A program made the translations under genes and the position numbers. A model generated the notes under the pieces. It was not told the DNA's origin, searched no databases, and saw nothing but the letters and a program-made list of their open reading frames with translations. A DNA stretch of 50,505 bases from Phycisphaerae bacterium. Its GTDB lineage: Bacteria > Planctomycetota > Phycisphaerae > UBA1845 > PWPN01. Below are positions 34,990-44,572 of the stretch, piece after piece. Location of the stretch: NCBI GenBank assembly GCA_035384605.1, contig DAOOIV010000027.1:1-50505 (forward strand), read 5' to 3'. The first letter of the stretch is position 1, and each line of letters opens with the position of its first letter.

Positions 34990-37407
34990 ATGAGCGAAGT
35001 CATTCGGCACAGCAGCCTGGCGAAGCAGTTGGCGACGCGATGGCAGGTTCCGTTGCTGATCGTGTCGCTCGCGCTGTTGGCGGTCGGAGTCTGGCGCCTC
35101 CGTCCCGGACCGGTTCCTCCTACCTTCGAACAACTGCTGAGCGATGTGAGAGCTTTGGCCGACTCAGGCCTCTATCCCGAGGCCAGCCGGTATGCCTCTG
35201 AGCTGCTGGCTGCTCCCGACCGCACGGCCGCCGAGAGACGCCGGTTATACGCCGAGCTTGCCAGGATCATCTTTCTCCACGAACAGGGCAATGCCGTTCA
35301 CGGTACGGGCAATTGCGAGCGGATCATCATCAATACAAACATGTCCCTCGGCGAGGGAGAATCGTTCGACGGACCGACGCATCGAATGCGCGCCATGGCC
35401 CTCGAGTGGCTCCAGAAGCCGGCCGCCGCCTTGGCCGAGTACCAGCAAGCAGTCGAGAAAGGCGTCCCCGACGCTTGGGAGATCCGCAAACGCATTATCG
35501 AGATCCGCCGAGCCACCCAGGGCATGAGCGCCCAGGAATTGCATGACCTGTTCGACCAGTTCATGGTCGGCGATGGAGTGAGTCAGGAACTTCAATTCTG
35601 GGCGGCGCTTCAAAAGGTCGAGCTCTTCGGACGCGAAGGAAACCACGCGGCTGCCGAGCGCTTCCTCTCGGACCATGTCGCTCGGTTCCGCGACTCGGTG
35701 TTTGCCGGTCAATTCGACTATCTTCAGGCCCTCTCATGGTATCACCTCGGCCGCAAGGATGACGCAGAGCGGCTGCTCCGCTCGGTTCGCAACCGCCTGG
35801 CCGCTTCCGATCCCACTTATATCTGCGCCGGCTGGTTGCTTGGCAGAATCCTCCAGGAACAGGAGTCGCCCGAGTTTGCGCTCTCGTTTTACGAAGACGT
35901 GCTCGACAAGGCTCCGCCGGGTCCGTATCGCACGGCGGCCATCCTCGGCCGCGCCGAAACGCTGGCTGCCCTCGAACGATTCGATGAGTCTATCGAATCG
36001 TATTCCGACGCGGTTCAGAAGACCATGGACAGCCCCTACGGATCGCTCGTCAATATCCAACAGATACGCGAATCGGCCACCGGCTGGTATCAGAACCTCC
36101 TGTCCCGCGGGCGCCCGGCCGAGGCCATGCTTTATCTCCGCCAGGCGGCCCGGCTCGTGCCCCCCGCGGATACCGAACGACAGGCCGGCTACGCGGAATG
36201 GCTGGCCGACCTGGCCATGAAACTCGGAGAATCTCTGCTGGTCGAGGAAGAGGCTTCCGCCACCGCCGCCGGCCGCGTCGCCAGGGCCCGCGAATACCTC
36301 CAAGAGGCTGCCCGCGAGTATCTCAGGCTTGCCCGACTCGCCTCGCTCAATGAGGTTCGGTCGTCCCATGCGATCTGGCGCGCCGCCGAGGCCCTCGACC
36401 GGGCCGGCGACCCTCGCCAGGCCGCGGAGGTCCTGGACCGCTTCGTCACCGACCGACCCACCAACCCACGGGTGCCGGAGGCCCTGCGGCGGCTTGGGCA
36501 GATGTACCAGTCCGTCGGCGACTACGACCGGGCTATTGCCCGATACCAGGAAAATATGGTCAAATACTCTGGAACGCCTGCCGCGGTCTCTTCACTCGTC
36601 CCCTTGGCGGATTGCTTCATCGAAAAGGGGGACCTCGAGAAAGCCGAGCAGGCCCTCTTGAGACTCGTGGGCCACAAGTCCGAGGAATCCCTCCGCTCGG
36701 TGATGCCCGAGGCCCGCGAGTATCGTGAGGCCCTGTTCCGCCTGGGCGATCTCTACATCCGCGCCGGAAAGTACGAGGAGGCTATCGCTCGCTTCCAGGA
36801 GGCCCTCGATCGCTACCCGAATGATCCCCGGAGCGGCCGGGCGATGTTCATGCTCGCCGAGTCCCATCGCATCAGCGCCGACCGGCTCTACGACGACTAC
36901 GGCGATCCCAGAAACGCGCCGCACAAGGACCGCCTGCGGGCCACGTACGTCGAGCGGCTCAACAAGGCACGCCGGCTCTACGACGGCCTGATTGAGCGAT
37001 TCCGCGCCCGCGATGCCTCGACGGTCGGCCTGCTCGACCGGGCCTACGTCAAACTGAGCCACTTCTACAGGGCCGATGTGGTTCACGATCTTGCCCGCGT
37101 CTCCGATCCGTCGGACCTGAGGCCCTTTGTCGAGTCCCTCGAATTGTATGACCGCGCGGCGTGGTTGTATCAGGACGATCCGTTGGCCATGTCCGCCTAT
37201 ATCCAGATGATCAACTGCTACATCCGGTTGGGAAAGATCGACAAGGCGAGAATGACGCTGCAACGGGCCCGCTGGGCGCTCAAGGGTATCTCAGATGAGG
37301 CGTTCACCAAGTACTCCCCGGATGAGGACCGCGAATACTGGACGGCATACCTCGACTGGCTTGAGAAAACGCCGACCTTTTCGGTCGTCCTCGCGGGGAC
37401 TCCGTGA
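34990..37407 (+). CDS. Membrane-anchored TPR-repeat protein at the head of the flagellar cluster
   Basis: An 805-aa protein with one N-terminal transmembrane segment (residues ~18-37, WQVPLLIVSLALLAVGVW) and then a long helical region rich in TPR-like units (for example VGDYDRAIARYQENM, AGKYEEAIARFQEALDRYPNDPRSG). It is probably anchored in the inner membrane with the repeats in the periplasm, or the reverse. The ATG at 34990 follows AGGCTCAGG. It ends 38 nt before the flgN-like gene, so it is probably co-transcribed with the flagellar genes. Role unknown; TPR proteins commonly act as assembly scaffolds. Confidence 0.8.
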   Translation: MSEVIRHSSLAKQLATRWQVPLLIVSLALLAVGVWRLRPGPVPPTFEQLLSDVRALADSGLYPEASRYASELLAAPDRTAAERRRLYAELARIIFLHEQGNAVHGTGNCERIIINTNMSLGEGESFDGPTHRMRAMALEWLQKPAAALAEYQQAVEKGVPDAWEIRKRIIEIRRATQGMSAQELHDLFDQFMVGDGVSQELQFWAALQKVELFGREGNHAAAERFLSDHVARFRDSVFAGQFDYLQALSWYHLGRKDDAERLLRSVRNRLAASDPTYICAGWLLGRILQEQESPEFALSFYEDVLDKAPPGPYRTAAILGRAETLAALERFDESIESYSDAVQKTMDSPYGSLVNIQQIRESATGWYQNLLSRGRPAEAMLYLRQAARLVPPADTERQAGYAEWLADLAMKLGESLLVEEEASATAAGRVARAREYLQEAAREYLRLARLASLNEVRSSHAIWRAAEALDRAGDPRQAAEVLDRFVTDRPTNPRVPEALRRLGQMYQSVGDYDRAIARYQENMVKYSGTPAAVSSLVPLADCFIEKGDLEKAEQALLRLVGHKSEESLRSVMPEAREYREALFRLGDLYIRAGKYEEAIARFQEALDRYPNDPRSGRAMFMLAESHRISADRLYDDYGDPRNAPHKDRLRATYVERLNKARRLYDGLIERFRARDASTVGLLDRAYVKLSHFYRADVVHDLARVSDPSDLRPFVESLELYDRAAWLYQDDPLAMSAYIQMINCYIRLGKIDKARMTLQRARWALKGISDEAFTKYSPDEDREYWTAYLDWLEKTPTFSVVLAGTP

Positions 37408-37445
37408 TGCGAATGACGGGAAACCTTCCCGGAAAGGAAACGTCG

Positions 37446-37928
37446 ATGAACGTGACCGGCTCAACACCCGAGGCGAAAAGCGATGAGCGGGACGACGTGC
37501 TCGAAATCCTGACCGAGCAGTGCGCGCTCTGTCGGCAACTCAAGGGGTTGGCCGACCGTCAGCGAATGCTGATCGCTTCGGATCAGGCGGAGATGCTTCT
37601 CGAAGTGCTCGGCCGGCGCCGGCAGATCATCGACCGGCTGGCAGCGCTGGCCAACCGGATGCGGCCTTATCAGCAATGTTGGACCGAGGTCCGCTCACGT
37701 ATGGCCGATGACGACGCCCGGCGGGCCGATGAGATGATCTCAGAGCTCAACGCCGCTCTGGCCGGCATCCTGCAGGGCGACAAGGCCGACGCCGAGATCC
37801 TCGCCGGCCGACGCCGGGAGACCGCATCCGACCTCGGTCGCCTGAAAGCCACGCGAATGGCGGGAGCGGCCTACGCCGCCAGCCAGGAAGGGCCGCAAGT
37901 CTCGCAAGTGGAGTGGACGGACCAATGA
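37446..37928 (+). CDS. FlgN-like flagellar chaperone
   Basis: A 160-aa, mostly helical protein starting at the ATG at 37446, which is preceded by GGAAAGGA. Features fit the FlgN family, chaperones of the hook-associated proteins: long amphipathic helices with Gln/Arg/Leu (LTEQCALCRQLKGLADRQRMLI, LGRRRQIIDRLAALANRM) and a basic C-terminal helix. Sequence similarity in this family is weak, so position between the TPR gene and the flagellar kinase adds much of the support. Its TGA overlaps the kinase ATG (ATGA). Confidence 0.68.
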   Translation: MNVTGSTPEAKSDERDDVLEILTEQCALCRQLKGLADRQRMLIASDQAEMLLEVLGRRRQIIDRLAALANRMRPYQQCWTEVRSRMADDDARRADEMISELNAALAGILQGDKADAEILAGRRRETASDLGRLKATRMAGAAYAASQEGPQVSQVEWTDQ

Positions 37929-38827
37929 GTGTCGTAACGCCACAGATCACGGACCGCGAAAAAGAGCTGGCCGCCATCATCGCCGCCTACAACGACGTGA
38001 CCGACCAGCTCAAGCGGGCGCACGACAAGCTCGGGCAGGAGGTGCGTCACCTGCGCCGGGAACTGGCCCGTAAGAACGCCGAGTTGCGCCGCCGTGAGCG
38101 GCTTGCCGCGCTCGGCGAGATGGCCGCCGGCGTTGCCCACGAAATCCGCAATCCTCTCAGCGGCATCCGCTTGTATGCCTCGCTGCTGTGCCGCGATCTC
38201 CGGGACCGGCCTGCGGAGCTGCGCACCGTCGAAAAGATCAGTAAGTGCGTCGGCGCCTTGGAGGAGATCGTTTCGGATATTCTCCATTTCGGCCGGCCGA
38301 CGACCCCCAACCCCGCTCCGGTCAGACTCGGAATCGTGGTGCGGCAGGCCGTCGAACTGGCCGCCAGCCGGATGCGGGAGGCGGCAATAGCTTTCGAGGT
38401 GGACGACGAAGTCGACGGCTTTGAACTGGTCACCGACGCCGCATTGCTCCAGCGGGCCTTGACAAACCTCTTGATCAACGCCGCCGAGGCGTCGGCCGGC
38501 CTCCCCGCCCGAGAACCGCACGTCCGGGTGCGCGCGGATCGCAACACGACCGATCGTCTCGCCGTTCGAATCGAAGACAATGGCCCCGGCATCCCCCCGG
38601 AGCTCATGGATCGAATCTTCAATCCGTTTTTCACCACCAAGCACAACGGAACGGGCCTGGGACTGGCTATCGTGCATCAGATCGCCGAGACCCTGGGAGG
38701 CAGCGTCCGGGCCGCCAACCGGCCCGAAGGCGGAGCCGTGTTCACCCTCCTCATTCCAGTGCGATACGAGGAGTCGCCCCTCCCGGAAGAGTTCGCTTTC
38801 GGTCAACCCCGCGAGGAGGTTCTCTAA
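37925..38827 (+). CDS. Soluble histidine kinase of the FlrB/AtoS type
   Basis: A 300-aa cytoplasmic kinase. An N-terminal coiled coil (residues ~10-60) leads to the phospho-acceptor H72 in AAGVAHEIRNPLSGI. The ATPase domain shows LTNLLINAAEAS (N box), EDNGPGIPPE and GTGLGLAIV. No membrane or PAS domain is present, as in the flagellar kinases FlrB/FleS. The ATG overlaps the flgN-like stop and its own stop overlaps the next ATG, so the three genes are coupled. The obvious partner is the sigma-54 regulator that follows. Confidence 0.9.
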   Translation: MSVVTPQITDREKELAAIIAAYNDVTDQLKRAHDKLGQEVRHLRRELARKNAELRRRERLAALGEMAAGVAHEIRNPLSGIRLYASLLCRDLRDRPAELRTVEKISKCVGALEEIVSDILHFGRPTTPNPAPVRLGIVVRQAVELAASRMREAAIAFEVDDEVDGFELVTDAALLQRALTNLLINAAEASAGLPAREPHVRVRADRNTTDRLAVRIEDNGPGIPPELMDRIFNPFFTTKHNGTGLGLAIVHQIAETLGGSVRAANRPEGGAVFTLLIPVRYEESPLPEEFAFGQPREEVL

Positions 38828-40236
38828 TGGGTCGAGTCTGCGTTGTGGACGACAAGGAAGTATTGCGAGAGTCGATCGCCGAAACGTTGTCGCGGGACGA
38901 CCATGTCGTGACAACCTTCGGCGATCCGATCGAGGCCCTGGAAGCAATCAAAAGCGGGTCGTTCGATTGCGTCATTACCGACCTCAAAATGCCGGGCATG
39001 GACGGCGTGACGCTCCTCCGCGAGATGCGGGCCGCCGAATGCGACGCCTCGGTCATCGTCATGACCGCCTTCGGCACGATCGAGTCCGCCGTCGAGGCGA
39101 TGAAACTGGGAGCCCTGGATTACATCCAGAAGCCTTTCGAGGCCGAGCAGCTTTCGCTTCTGGTGGACCGCGCCATTCAGCATGCACGCCTGCGATCCGA
39201 AAACGAAGCCCTCAAGCGGTCCATGACTGACGGCGAAACCCGGGAAATGATTGGCGACTCGCCGGCAATGCGGGTGGTACGCGAAACCATCGCCCGGATC
39301 GCACCGAGCAACAACACCGTGCTTATCCAGGGCGAATCGGGAACCGGCAAGGAACTGGTCGCCCGGCGATTGCACGGCGCCTCCGGACGGGCCGGCCGCC
39401 CCATGCTGTGCCTGAATTGCGCGGCCTTGTCAAGCAACCTGCTGGAAAGCGAATTGTTCGGACACGAACGGGGGGCCTTCACCGGCGCCGACCGGGCCCG
39501 CAAGGGACGATTTGAACTGGCCGATGGCGGCACGCTGCTCCTTGATGAGGTCAGCGAGATTCCCCTTCCCCTCCAAGCCAAGCTGCTCCGCGTGCTCCAG
39601 GAACGACAGTTCGAGCGCGTCGGCAGCAGCACCACCCGAACCGTGGATGTTCGCGTGATCGCCACAACCAATCGCAATCTTCCCGATTGGGTGGCCCGGA
39701 AACGCTTCCGCGAGGACCTTTACTTCCGCCTCAGCGTCCTTCCGCTGACGATTCCGCCGCTGCGCGAACGACGTGACGACATTCCCATGCTGGTCAATTA
39801 CTTTCTCACGCGGGCCGCTTCCCGGGCGGGGCACCCGGTGTTGCGGGTATCCGACGGGGCGATGCGCCTCCTGACCGATTATGACTGGCCGGGTAACGTT
39901 CGAGAACTCGAAAACCTGTGCGAGCGGGCATCGGTGCTGGTACTCGACGGAGTGCTCACCGAGCAGATCATCGTTCCGTGGCTCAACGGAATTCAGCGCG
40001 CCGAGTCGTTCCCCGAAAAACTTCGCCACGGCCACATCATTGAGGACATGGAGCGGCTGTTGATCGAGAAAACCTTGCGGGAATGCGCCGGCCATCGGGC
40101 CAGGACCGCCGAGGCCCTCGGAATCGGCGTGCGAACGCTGACCCTCAAACTCAAACAGTGGCGGGAACAGGACGAGGCCAGACGATCTCTGCTGGCGGCC
40201 CAGAGCAGCGGTGCAATGCTCGTCGGATCCAAGTGA
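38827..40236 (+). CDS. Sigma-54-dependent flagellar response regulator (FlrC/FleR type)
   Basis: A 469-aa NtrC-family activator. The receiver domain has D52 (VITDLKMPGMDG) and the lysine in IQKPFE. The AAA+ domain contains the Walker A GESGTGKE, the sigma-54 contact loop GAFTGA and the Walker B LLLDEVSEIP. A Fis-type HTH ends the protein (CAGHRARTAEALGIGVRTLTLKL). It overlaps the kinase stop by one base. Likely role: once phosphorylated, it turns on sigma-54 promoters of flagellar genes, including the predicted one at 40379. Confidence 0.93.
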   Translation: MGRVCVVDDKEVLRESIAETLSRDDHVVTTFGDPIEALEAIKSGSFDCVITDLKMPGMDGVTLLREMRAAECDASVIVMTAFGTIESAVEAMKLGALDYIQKPFEAEQLSLLVDRAIQHARLRSENEALKRSMTDGETREMIGDSPAMRVVRETIARIAPSNNTVLIQGESGTGKELVARRLHGASGRAGRPMLCLNCAALSSNLLESELFGHERGAFTGADRARKGRFELADGGTLLLDEVSEIPLPLQAKLLRVLQERQFERVGSSTTRTVDVRVIATTNRNLPDWVARKRFREDLYFRLSVLPLTIPPLRERRDDIPMLVNYFLTRAASRAGHPVLRVSDGAMRLLTDYDWPGNVRELENLCERASVLVLDGVLTEQIIVPWLNGIQRAESFPEKLRHGHIIEDMERLLIEKTLRECAGHRARTAEALGIGVRTLTLKLKQWREQDEARRSLLAAQSSGAMLVGSK

Positions 40237-40378
40237 GGAAAGACCGAGGTCCAGACGTGATGCGATCGCGAAAACAACTGCACGGCAAGGCGGCAAGAAC
40301 CGCGCGTCAGGCGCAGAAATTGCGCTTCAGAGCCGCCAAATTGCCTGTTTTCACATTCGCAAACCGCCTTGACCCGTC

Positions 40379-40394
40379 TGGTATCGATTTTGCT
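40379..40394 (+). promoter_or_regulatory. Predicted sigma-54 promoter of the flgB operon
   Basis: TGGTATCGATTTTGCT fits the -24/-12 pattern TGGCAC-N5-TTGCW with the required spacing between GG and GC. The -12 half matches fully and the -24 half lacks the usual CAC. It lies about 70 nt upstream of flgB and directly after the gene for a sigma-54 activator. Confidence 0.6.
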
Positions 40395-40465
40395 GATTCA
40401 ATACCCCGCAGCGCGGCAAGTTCGCGCCGACGCGCCCGATTCCGCGCTCTGGACAGGAAGACGTG

Positions 40466-40900
40466 ATGCTCTTTCACGGTGCGGTCAATAGCGGGACAGT
40501 CCCGGTGCTTGAGAAGGTGCTGGCCTATACCCATGCCAGACACCGGATGTTGACCGAGAACATCGCCAACATCGACACCCCCGGGTACAAGGCCCGGCAG
40601 CTCAACGTGCGGGCCTTTCAGAACGCCCTGAAAGAGGCGATTGCCAGGCGGCCCAGTGAGCGAGGCCCCCTGAGCCTCCGAGGAGCCCGCGAGTTCCGGG
40701 AAGACGCCTCAGGTTGCCTGGTGGTGACTCCGACCGAGGAACCGGCGGAGAACGTCCTCTTTCATGACCGAACGAACATGAGGATCGAGAGGCAGATGGC
40801 GATGTTGGCCGAGAACACGCTCATGCACCAGATTGCCTCGGATCGGCTCAAGGGCCGGTTTGATCAACTCATGACCGCGATCCGGGGAACAGTGGCATGA
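40466..40900 (+). CDS. flgB: Flagellar basal-body rod protein FlgB
   Basis: A 144-aa proximal rod protein of the flagellar basal body, in the periplasm. The family hallmarks are LTENIANIDTPGYKAR near the N-terminus and the C-terminal helix with MLAENTLMHQIASDRLKGRFDQL. AGGA precedes the ATG; a GTG one codon earlier is an alternative. First gene after the predicted sigma-54 promoter. About 80 nt separate it from flgC. Confidence 0.95.
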   Translation: MLFHGAVNSGTVPVLEKVLAYTHARHRMLTENIANIDTPGYKARQLNVRAFQNALKEAIARRPSERGPLSLRGAREFREDASGCLVVTPTEEPAENVLFHDRTNMRIERQMAMLAENTLMHQIASDRLKGRFDQLMTAIRGTVA

Positions 40901-40980
40901 TCCAGGCCCGGCGCGCGGCAGGCGCCTCCGGCACGAAGGCCGGTGTGCATCGCCACAACGGCGGAAGATGAGGTGATGGA

Positions 40981-41391
40981 ATGTTTGGCTCGCTCGATGT
41001 CAGCACGTCGGCGTTGGTCGCCCAGAGGATCCGAATGGATACGATCCACGGCAACATCGCCAACGCCCAGGCGACACAACGCGCCGACGGCCGGCCGGGC
41101 CCCTACAAGCGGCGAATCGCGGTTTTTCAGACCGGTGATGGCGCCGGCCGGCCTGGAGTGCATGTCAGCAAAATCGTCGAGGATCCGACGGTGGGACAGC
41201 GCGTCTATGAGCCCGAACACCCGCACGCGATCAAGTCCGGGCCGTACCAGGGCTACGTCGAGTATCCCAACGTCGATCTACCCACCGAGATGGTCAATGC
41301 GATTCTGGCCACTCGCGCGTATGAAGCCAACATCACCGCCATGGAGGCCACAAAAAACATGATATCCGCCAGCTTGCGGATTCTCGCATGA
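40981..41391 (+). CDS. flgC: Flagellar basal-body rod protein FlgC
   Basis: A 136-aa rod subunit. The N-terminal MFGSLDVSTSALVAQRIRMDTIHGNIANAQ and C-terminal NVDLPTEMVNAILATRAYEANITAMEATKNM blocks are diagnostic. It assembles with FlgB, FlgF and FlgG after export by the type III apparatus. Confidence 0.96.
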   Translation: MFGSLDVSTSALVAQRIRMDTIHGNIANAQATQRADGRPGPYKRRIAVFQTGDGAGRPGVHVSKIVEDPTVGQRVYEPEHPHAIKSGPYQGYVEYPNVDLPTEMVNAILATRAYEANITAMEATKNMISASLRILA

Positions 41392-41437
41392 GAGGATGCG
41401 ACAGCACAGGTCGCCGTTTCGGTAGAAAGGCAGACAC

Positions 41438-41755
41438 ATGCCCGACCCACTCAGTATCCATGGAATTGGCGCGGGTCAACCGCCCGGCCCCCTTGGCAGG
41501 ACGCTCTCAACCGGTGCGGGCCGCGAGACCGGCGGGCCCTCGTTCCGCGAGGTCCTGCTCAATAGCCTCGAACAAGTCAACCGCCTTCAGCAAGAGGCCA
41601 ACGAGGGCGTCGAGAAAATCATGACCGGCCAGACCGACAACCTGGCCGCCGTGTTCAGTGCCGTGCGAAAGTCCGAGGTGGCTTTCAGCATGCTCATGGA
41701 GATGCGAAACAAGTTGATCGACGCATATCGCGAGATCCAGCAGATGCGCGTGTAA
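41438..41755 (+). CDS. fliE: Flagellar hook-basal body protein FliE
   Basis: A 105-aa protein linking the MS ring to the rod. The C-terminal part is typical (GQTDNLAAVFSAVRKSEVAFSMLMEMRNKLIDAYREIQQM), with the invariant region around AFSMLMEMRNKLIDAYREI. GAAAGGC precedes the ATG. Lies between flgC and fliF, the usual order. Confidence 0.95.
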   Translation: MPDPLSIHGIGAGQPPGPLGRTLSTGAGRETGGPSFREVLLNSLEQVNRLQQEANEGVEKIMTGQTDNLAAVFSAVRKSEVAFSMLMEMRNKLIDAYREIQQMRV

Positions 41756-41858
41756 CGCGGGGTGAGTGATCCCCGCCGCGCCGGTCGAAATCGGTTGTTG
41801 CGGGCCGGAACGGCAAGGAGGCCTCGGGGCCCGGCCGCAATGAGGGAGGCTGACAGGA

Positions 41859-43499
41859 ATGGAATTCCTTAGAAAGATCGCGCTCCAGACCAAGGTCCAT
41901 CTTCAGGGACTGACGACCTCACAGAAGCTGGCGATCGTCTTATCGGTCATCCTGATCGCAGTGGCTGTCTTGGCCCTCGTTCGTTGGGCGGCCGAACCGG
42001 CGATGGTGATCCTCCTCGATCAGCCCCTGACCCCGGAGGCGTCCGCTCGTATCCAGCAGTTCCTCGATGCCGCCGGCGTCAAATACGAACTGGCCGGCGA
42101 CGTTGTCCGCGTGCCCATCGATCAACGCCCCAGGCTCCTGGCCCAGCTTACCCAGCAGAAGCTGCTCCCCGATGACATCAGCCTCGGATTCGCCAAGCTG
42201 ATCGGCGAGGCCAGCAATCCCTGGCTGCCCATGCAGGAGCAGGACCGGCGCTGGAACGTGGCCCGCTGTAACGAGCTGGCCCGCGTGCTCAGGGAATTCA
42301 ACGGCATCCGCGATGCCCGCGTGTTCGTCGAGACGGCCACCAGACGCCATGTCGGACAACCCAACGCCCAACCAACCGCCAGCGTGTCCGTCAAGTTGGC
42401 CGACGGCGCGACTCTGGACAAGGAACTCGTCCGGGCGATCGCCGGCTTCGTCAGCTCGGCCGTGTCCAACCTCAGCATATACAACGTCACCGTGGCCGAC
42501 GCCACCACCGGCCGCGCAGCCGGCGTGCCAAGACCCGAGGACGGAATGGATGCCGATGACATCGATCGGCGGAAGGCGAAGGAGGAGTACTTTGCTAACA
42601 AGATTCGCGAACTGCTCAGCGATATCCCCGTGTCTGTGAAGGTCTATTGCGAGCTCGAACCCGAGTCGCGACAGGAGATCAAGGAGGTCTACGGCAAGCC
42701 GGTCATTGCGACCGAGTCCACGACGTCGGAGACCGACACGACCTCAACCATGGCGGGTGAGCCGGGTGTGGTTCCGAATACCACCGTCTCCGTCGCCGGT
42801 GGCGCACCCGTCAACAACCATGAGAAGACAACCAGCGATATGACTTATAAGTCCGAGGCCGACAAAACGGTCACCCAGACCAAGCGGCCTCGAGATACCA
42901 TCAAAAGCATCTCGGCGTCCGTTACCATCCCCAAGAGCTATCTGCTCAACGTTTTCAATCTTCCCAAGGAGACGTCCGACCAGGAGTTGGACACGGCAAG
43001 CACCAGCCTGCGCGAGAAAATCAAGAAGTCGGTGATGACCGCCCTGGCGATTCCGCCCGATGCCGAGGAACGCGTTACCGTCGATTGGTTTCCGGATGCC
43101 GGGGCCCTGGCGTTGGCTCACCTCGGTTCGTCCGGAGCCGGCGAGGGCGTCATGAGCATGGTCTCAACGCATTGGGACAAGGCCGGAATGGCCGTGCTGG
43201 CCGTCCTCGGGCTGCTGATGATGTTGATGATGGTCCGCAAAGTGGGTGAAGCACCTGTGCTGCCGGGCGAGGACTCCCCAAAGGCCGGAAGGAAAGGAAA
43301 ACTGCCCGTGGCCGAGGTCGAAGAAGAGGTGCCGGTTAGCGAGGCAAAGGAAACCGAGCCGCTCTTGGTCGGAAAAGAGGTCGACGAAGAAACCCTACGT
43401 GCCCGGCAGATCGTTGAACAGGTGGGCGAACTGATCAAGGGAGACCCCGTGTCCTCCGCAAGTATCCTCCAGCGCTGGATTGAGGAGGCGAACGCGTAA
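41859..43499 (+). CDS. fliF: Flagellar MS-ring protein FliF
   Basis: A 546-aa inner-membrane ring protein. It has one transmembrane helix near residues 24-43 and a second near 438-457 (AGMAVLAVLGLLMMLMMV). Between them are the YscJ/FliF domain (GVKYELAGDVVRVPIDQRP, GIRDARVFVETA) and FliF_C domain (VSASVTIPKSYL-like). The cytoplasmic C-terminus after the second helix is acidic (EEEVPVSEAKETE) before VEQVGELIKGDPVSSASILQRWIEE, the FliG-binding tail. Begins at ATG with CAGGA upstream. Confidence 0.97.
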   Translation: MEFLRKIALQTKVHLQGLTTSQKLAIVLSVILIAVAVLALVRWAAEPAMVILLDQPLTPEASARIQQFLDAAGVKYELAGDVVRVPIDQRPRLLAQLTQQKLLPDDISLGFAKLIGEASNPWLPMQEQDRRWNVARCNELARVLREFNGIRDARVFVETATRRHVGQPNAQPTASVSVKLADGATLDKELVRAIAGFVSSAVSNLSIYNVTVADATTGRAAGVPRPEDGMDADDIDRRKAKEEYFANKIRELLSDIPVSVKVYCELEPESRQEIKEVYGKPVIATESTTSETDTTSTMAGEPGVVPNTTVSVAGGAPVNNHEKTTSDMTYKSEADKTVTQTKRPRDTIKSISASVTIPKSYLLNVFNLPKETSDQELDTASTSLREKIKKSVMTALAIPPDAEERVTVDWFPDAGALALAHLGSSGAGEGVMSMVSTHWDKAGMAVLAVLGLLMMLMMVRKVGEAPVLPGEDSPKAGRKGKLPVAEVEEEVPVSEAKETEPLLVGKEVDEETLRARQIVEQVGELIKGDPVSSASILQRWIEEANA

Positions 43500-43501
43500 C
43501 C

Positions 43502-44548
43502 GTGGCGAAGAAGGGTAAGAACAAGGAGAACGAACAGGGCGCCGAGAAGGGATTCACCGGCATCCGAAAGGTTGCCGCCTTCCTTCTGGCCATCGGACCG
43601 GAGGCGGCGGGAAGCCTCTTGCGACGCATGGATCGCGAAATCGTCGAGGACGTGACCCGCGAGGTCGCTTCTCTCGGAGTCGTCCCGCCCGAACAACAGA
43701 AGGCCATCGTTGAAGAGTTCTATAACGTCGCTCTGGCCAGACAGTATGCCAACGAGGGCGGCTTGTCTTATGCCCGCGCCCTCCTCGAGCGGGCCTTGTC
43801 CAAGGAAGAGGCCGCCCGTGTCATGCAGCAGATCGAGCATCAGGTGCATCAGCAGCCCTTCAGCTTCCTCCAGAAGGCCGAGAGTGAGCACCTCCTGACC
43901 TTCATGCAGGATGAGCATCCTCAGACCATCGCCCTGATCCTTGCCCACCTGCCCAGCAGCAAGGGCAGCGAGATTCTGTCCGGACTCCCGCCCGCCAAGC
44001 AGATTGAGGTCGTCACCCGCGTGGCCAACATGGAACAAACCAACCCCGAGGTCATTCGCGAGGTCGAAAAAGGACTCGAACAGCGGTTGTCGGGCGTCAT
44101 GACCCAGCAGTTCCAGAAGGTCGGCGGCGTCGAGGCCGTGGCCGAAATGCTCAACCTGTCGGATCGGGCGACTGAAAAAGGCATCCTCGAAACCCTTGAG
44201 GCCGAGGACCCCGAACTCGTTGAACAGATCCGGCGGCTCATGTTCGTGTTCGAGGACATCCTGCTCGTCAATGACAAGGGGATTCAGGCCCTGCTCAAGG
44301 AAATCGACAACGACGAGCTGGCCCTGGCACTCAAGACGGCCAGCGACGAGATGAAGGAGAAGATCTTCAGCAATATGTCCGAACGAGCGGCCCAGTTGAT
44401 CAAGGAAGACATGGAATACATGGGCCCCGTCCGATTGAGCGACGTCGAAGCCGCTCAGCAACGCATCGTCGACGTCGTCAGACGTCTGGAAGATGCCGGG
44501 GAAATCATCATCTCCGGTCGCGGCGGCGAGTCCGACGTGGTGGTGTGA
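43502..44548 (+). CDS. fliG: Flagellar motor switch protein FliG
   Basis: A 348-aa rotor protein that binds FliF and transmits torque from the stators. It starts with GTG, two bases after the fliF stop. The N-terminal domain (GIRKVAAFLLAIGPEAAGSLL), middle domain with EHPQTIALILAHL, and C-terminal torque domain (MFVFEDILLVNDKGIQALLKEID...SERAAQLIKEDMEYMGP) are all present, and the conserved charged residues of the torque helix are visible. The Lys/Glu-rich first ~18 residues are an extension. Confidence 0.97.
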   Translation: MAKKGKNKENEQGAEKGFTGIRKVAAFLLAIGPEAAGSLLRRMDREIVEDVTREVASLGVVPPEQQKAIVEEFYNVALARQYANEGGLSYARALLERALSKEEAARVMQQIEHQVHQQPFSFLQKAESEHLLTFMQDEHPQTIALILAHLPSSKGSEILSGLPPAKQIEVVTRVANMEQTNPEVIREVEKGLEQRLSGVMTQQFQKVGGVEAVAEMLNLSDRATEKGILETLEAEDPELVEQIRRLMFVFEDILLVNDKGIQALLKEIDNDELALALKTASDEMKEKIFSNMSERAAQLIKEDMEYMGPVRLSDVEAAQQRIVDVVRRLEDAGEIIISGRGGESDVVV

Positions 44549-44572
44549 GAGGCGCGTTGAGGAGGTCGCGGC

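Noticed and set aside
40260..40466. 68-aa basic frame ending in the GTGA at the flgB start
   Set aside because: It covers the predicted sigma-54 promoter, has a composition rich in Arg/Ala and lacks a clear ribosome site; coupling with flgB could be chance.
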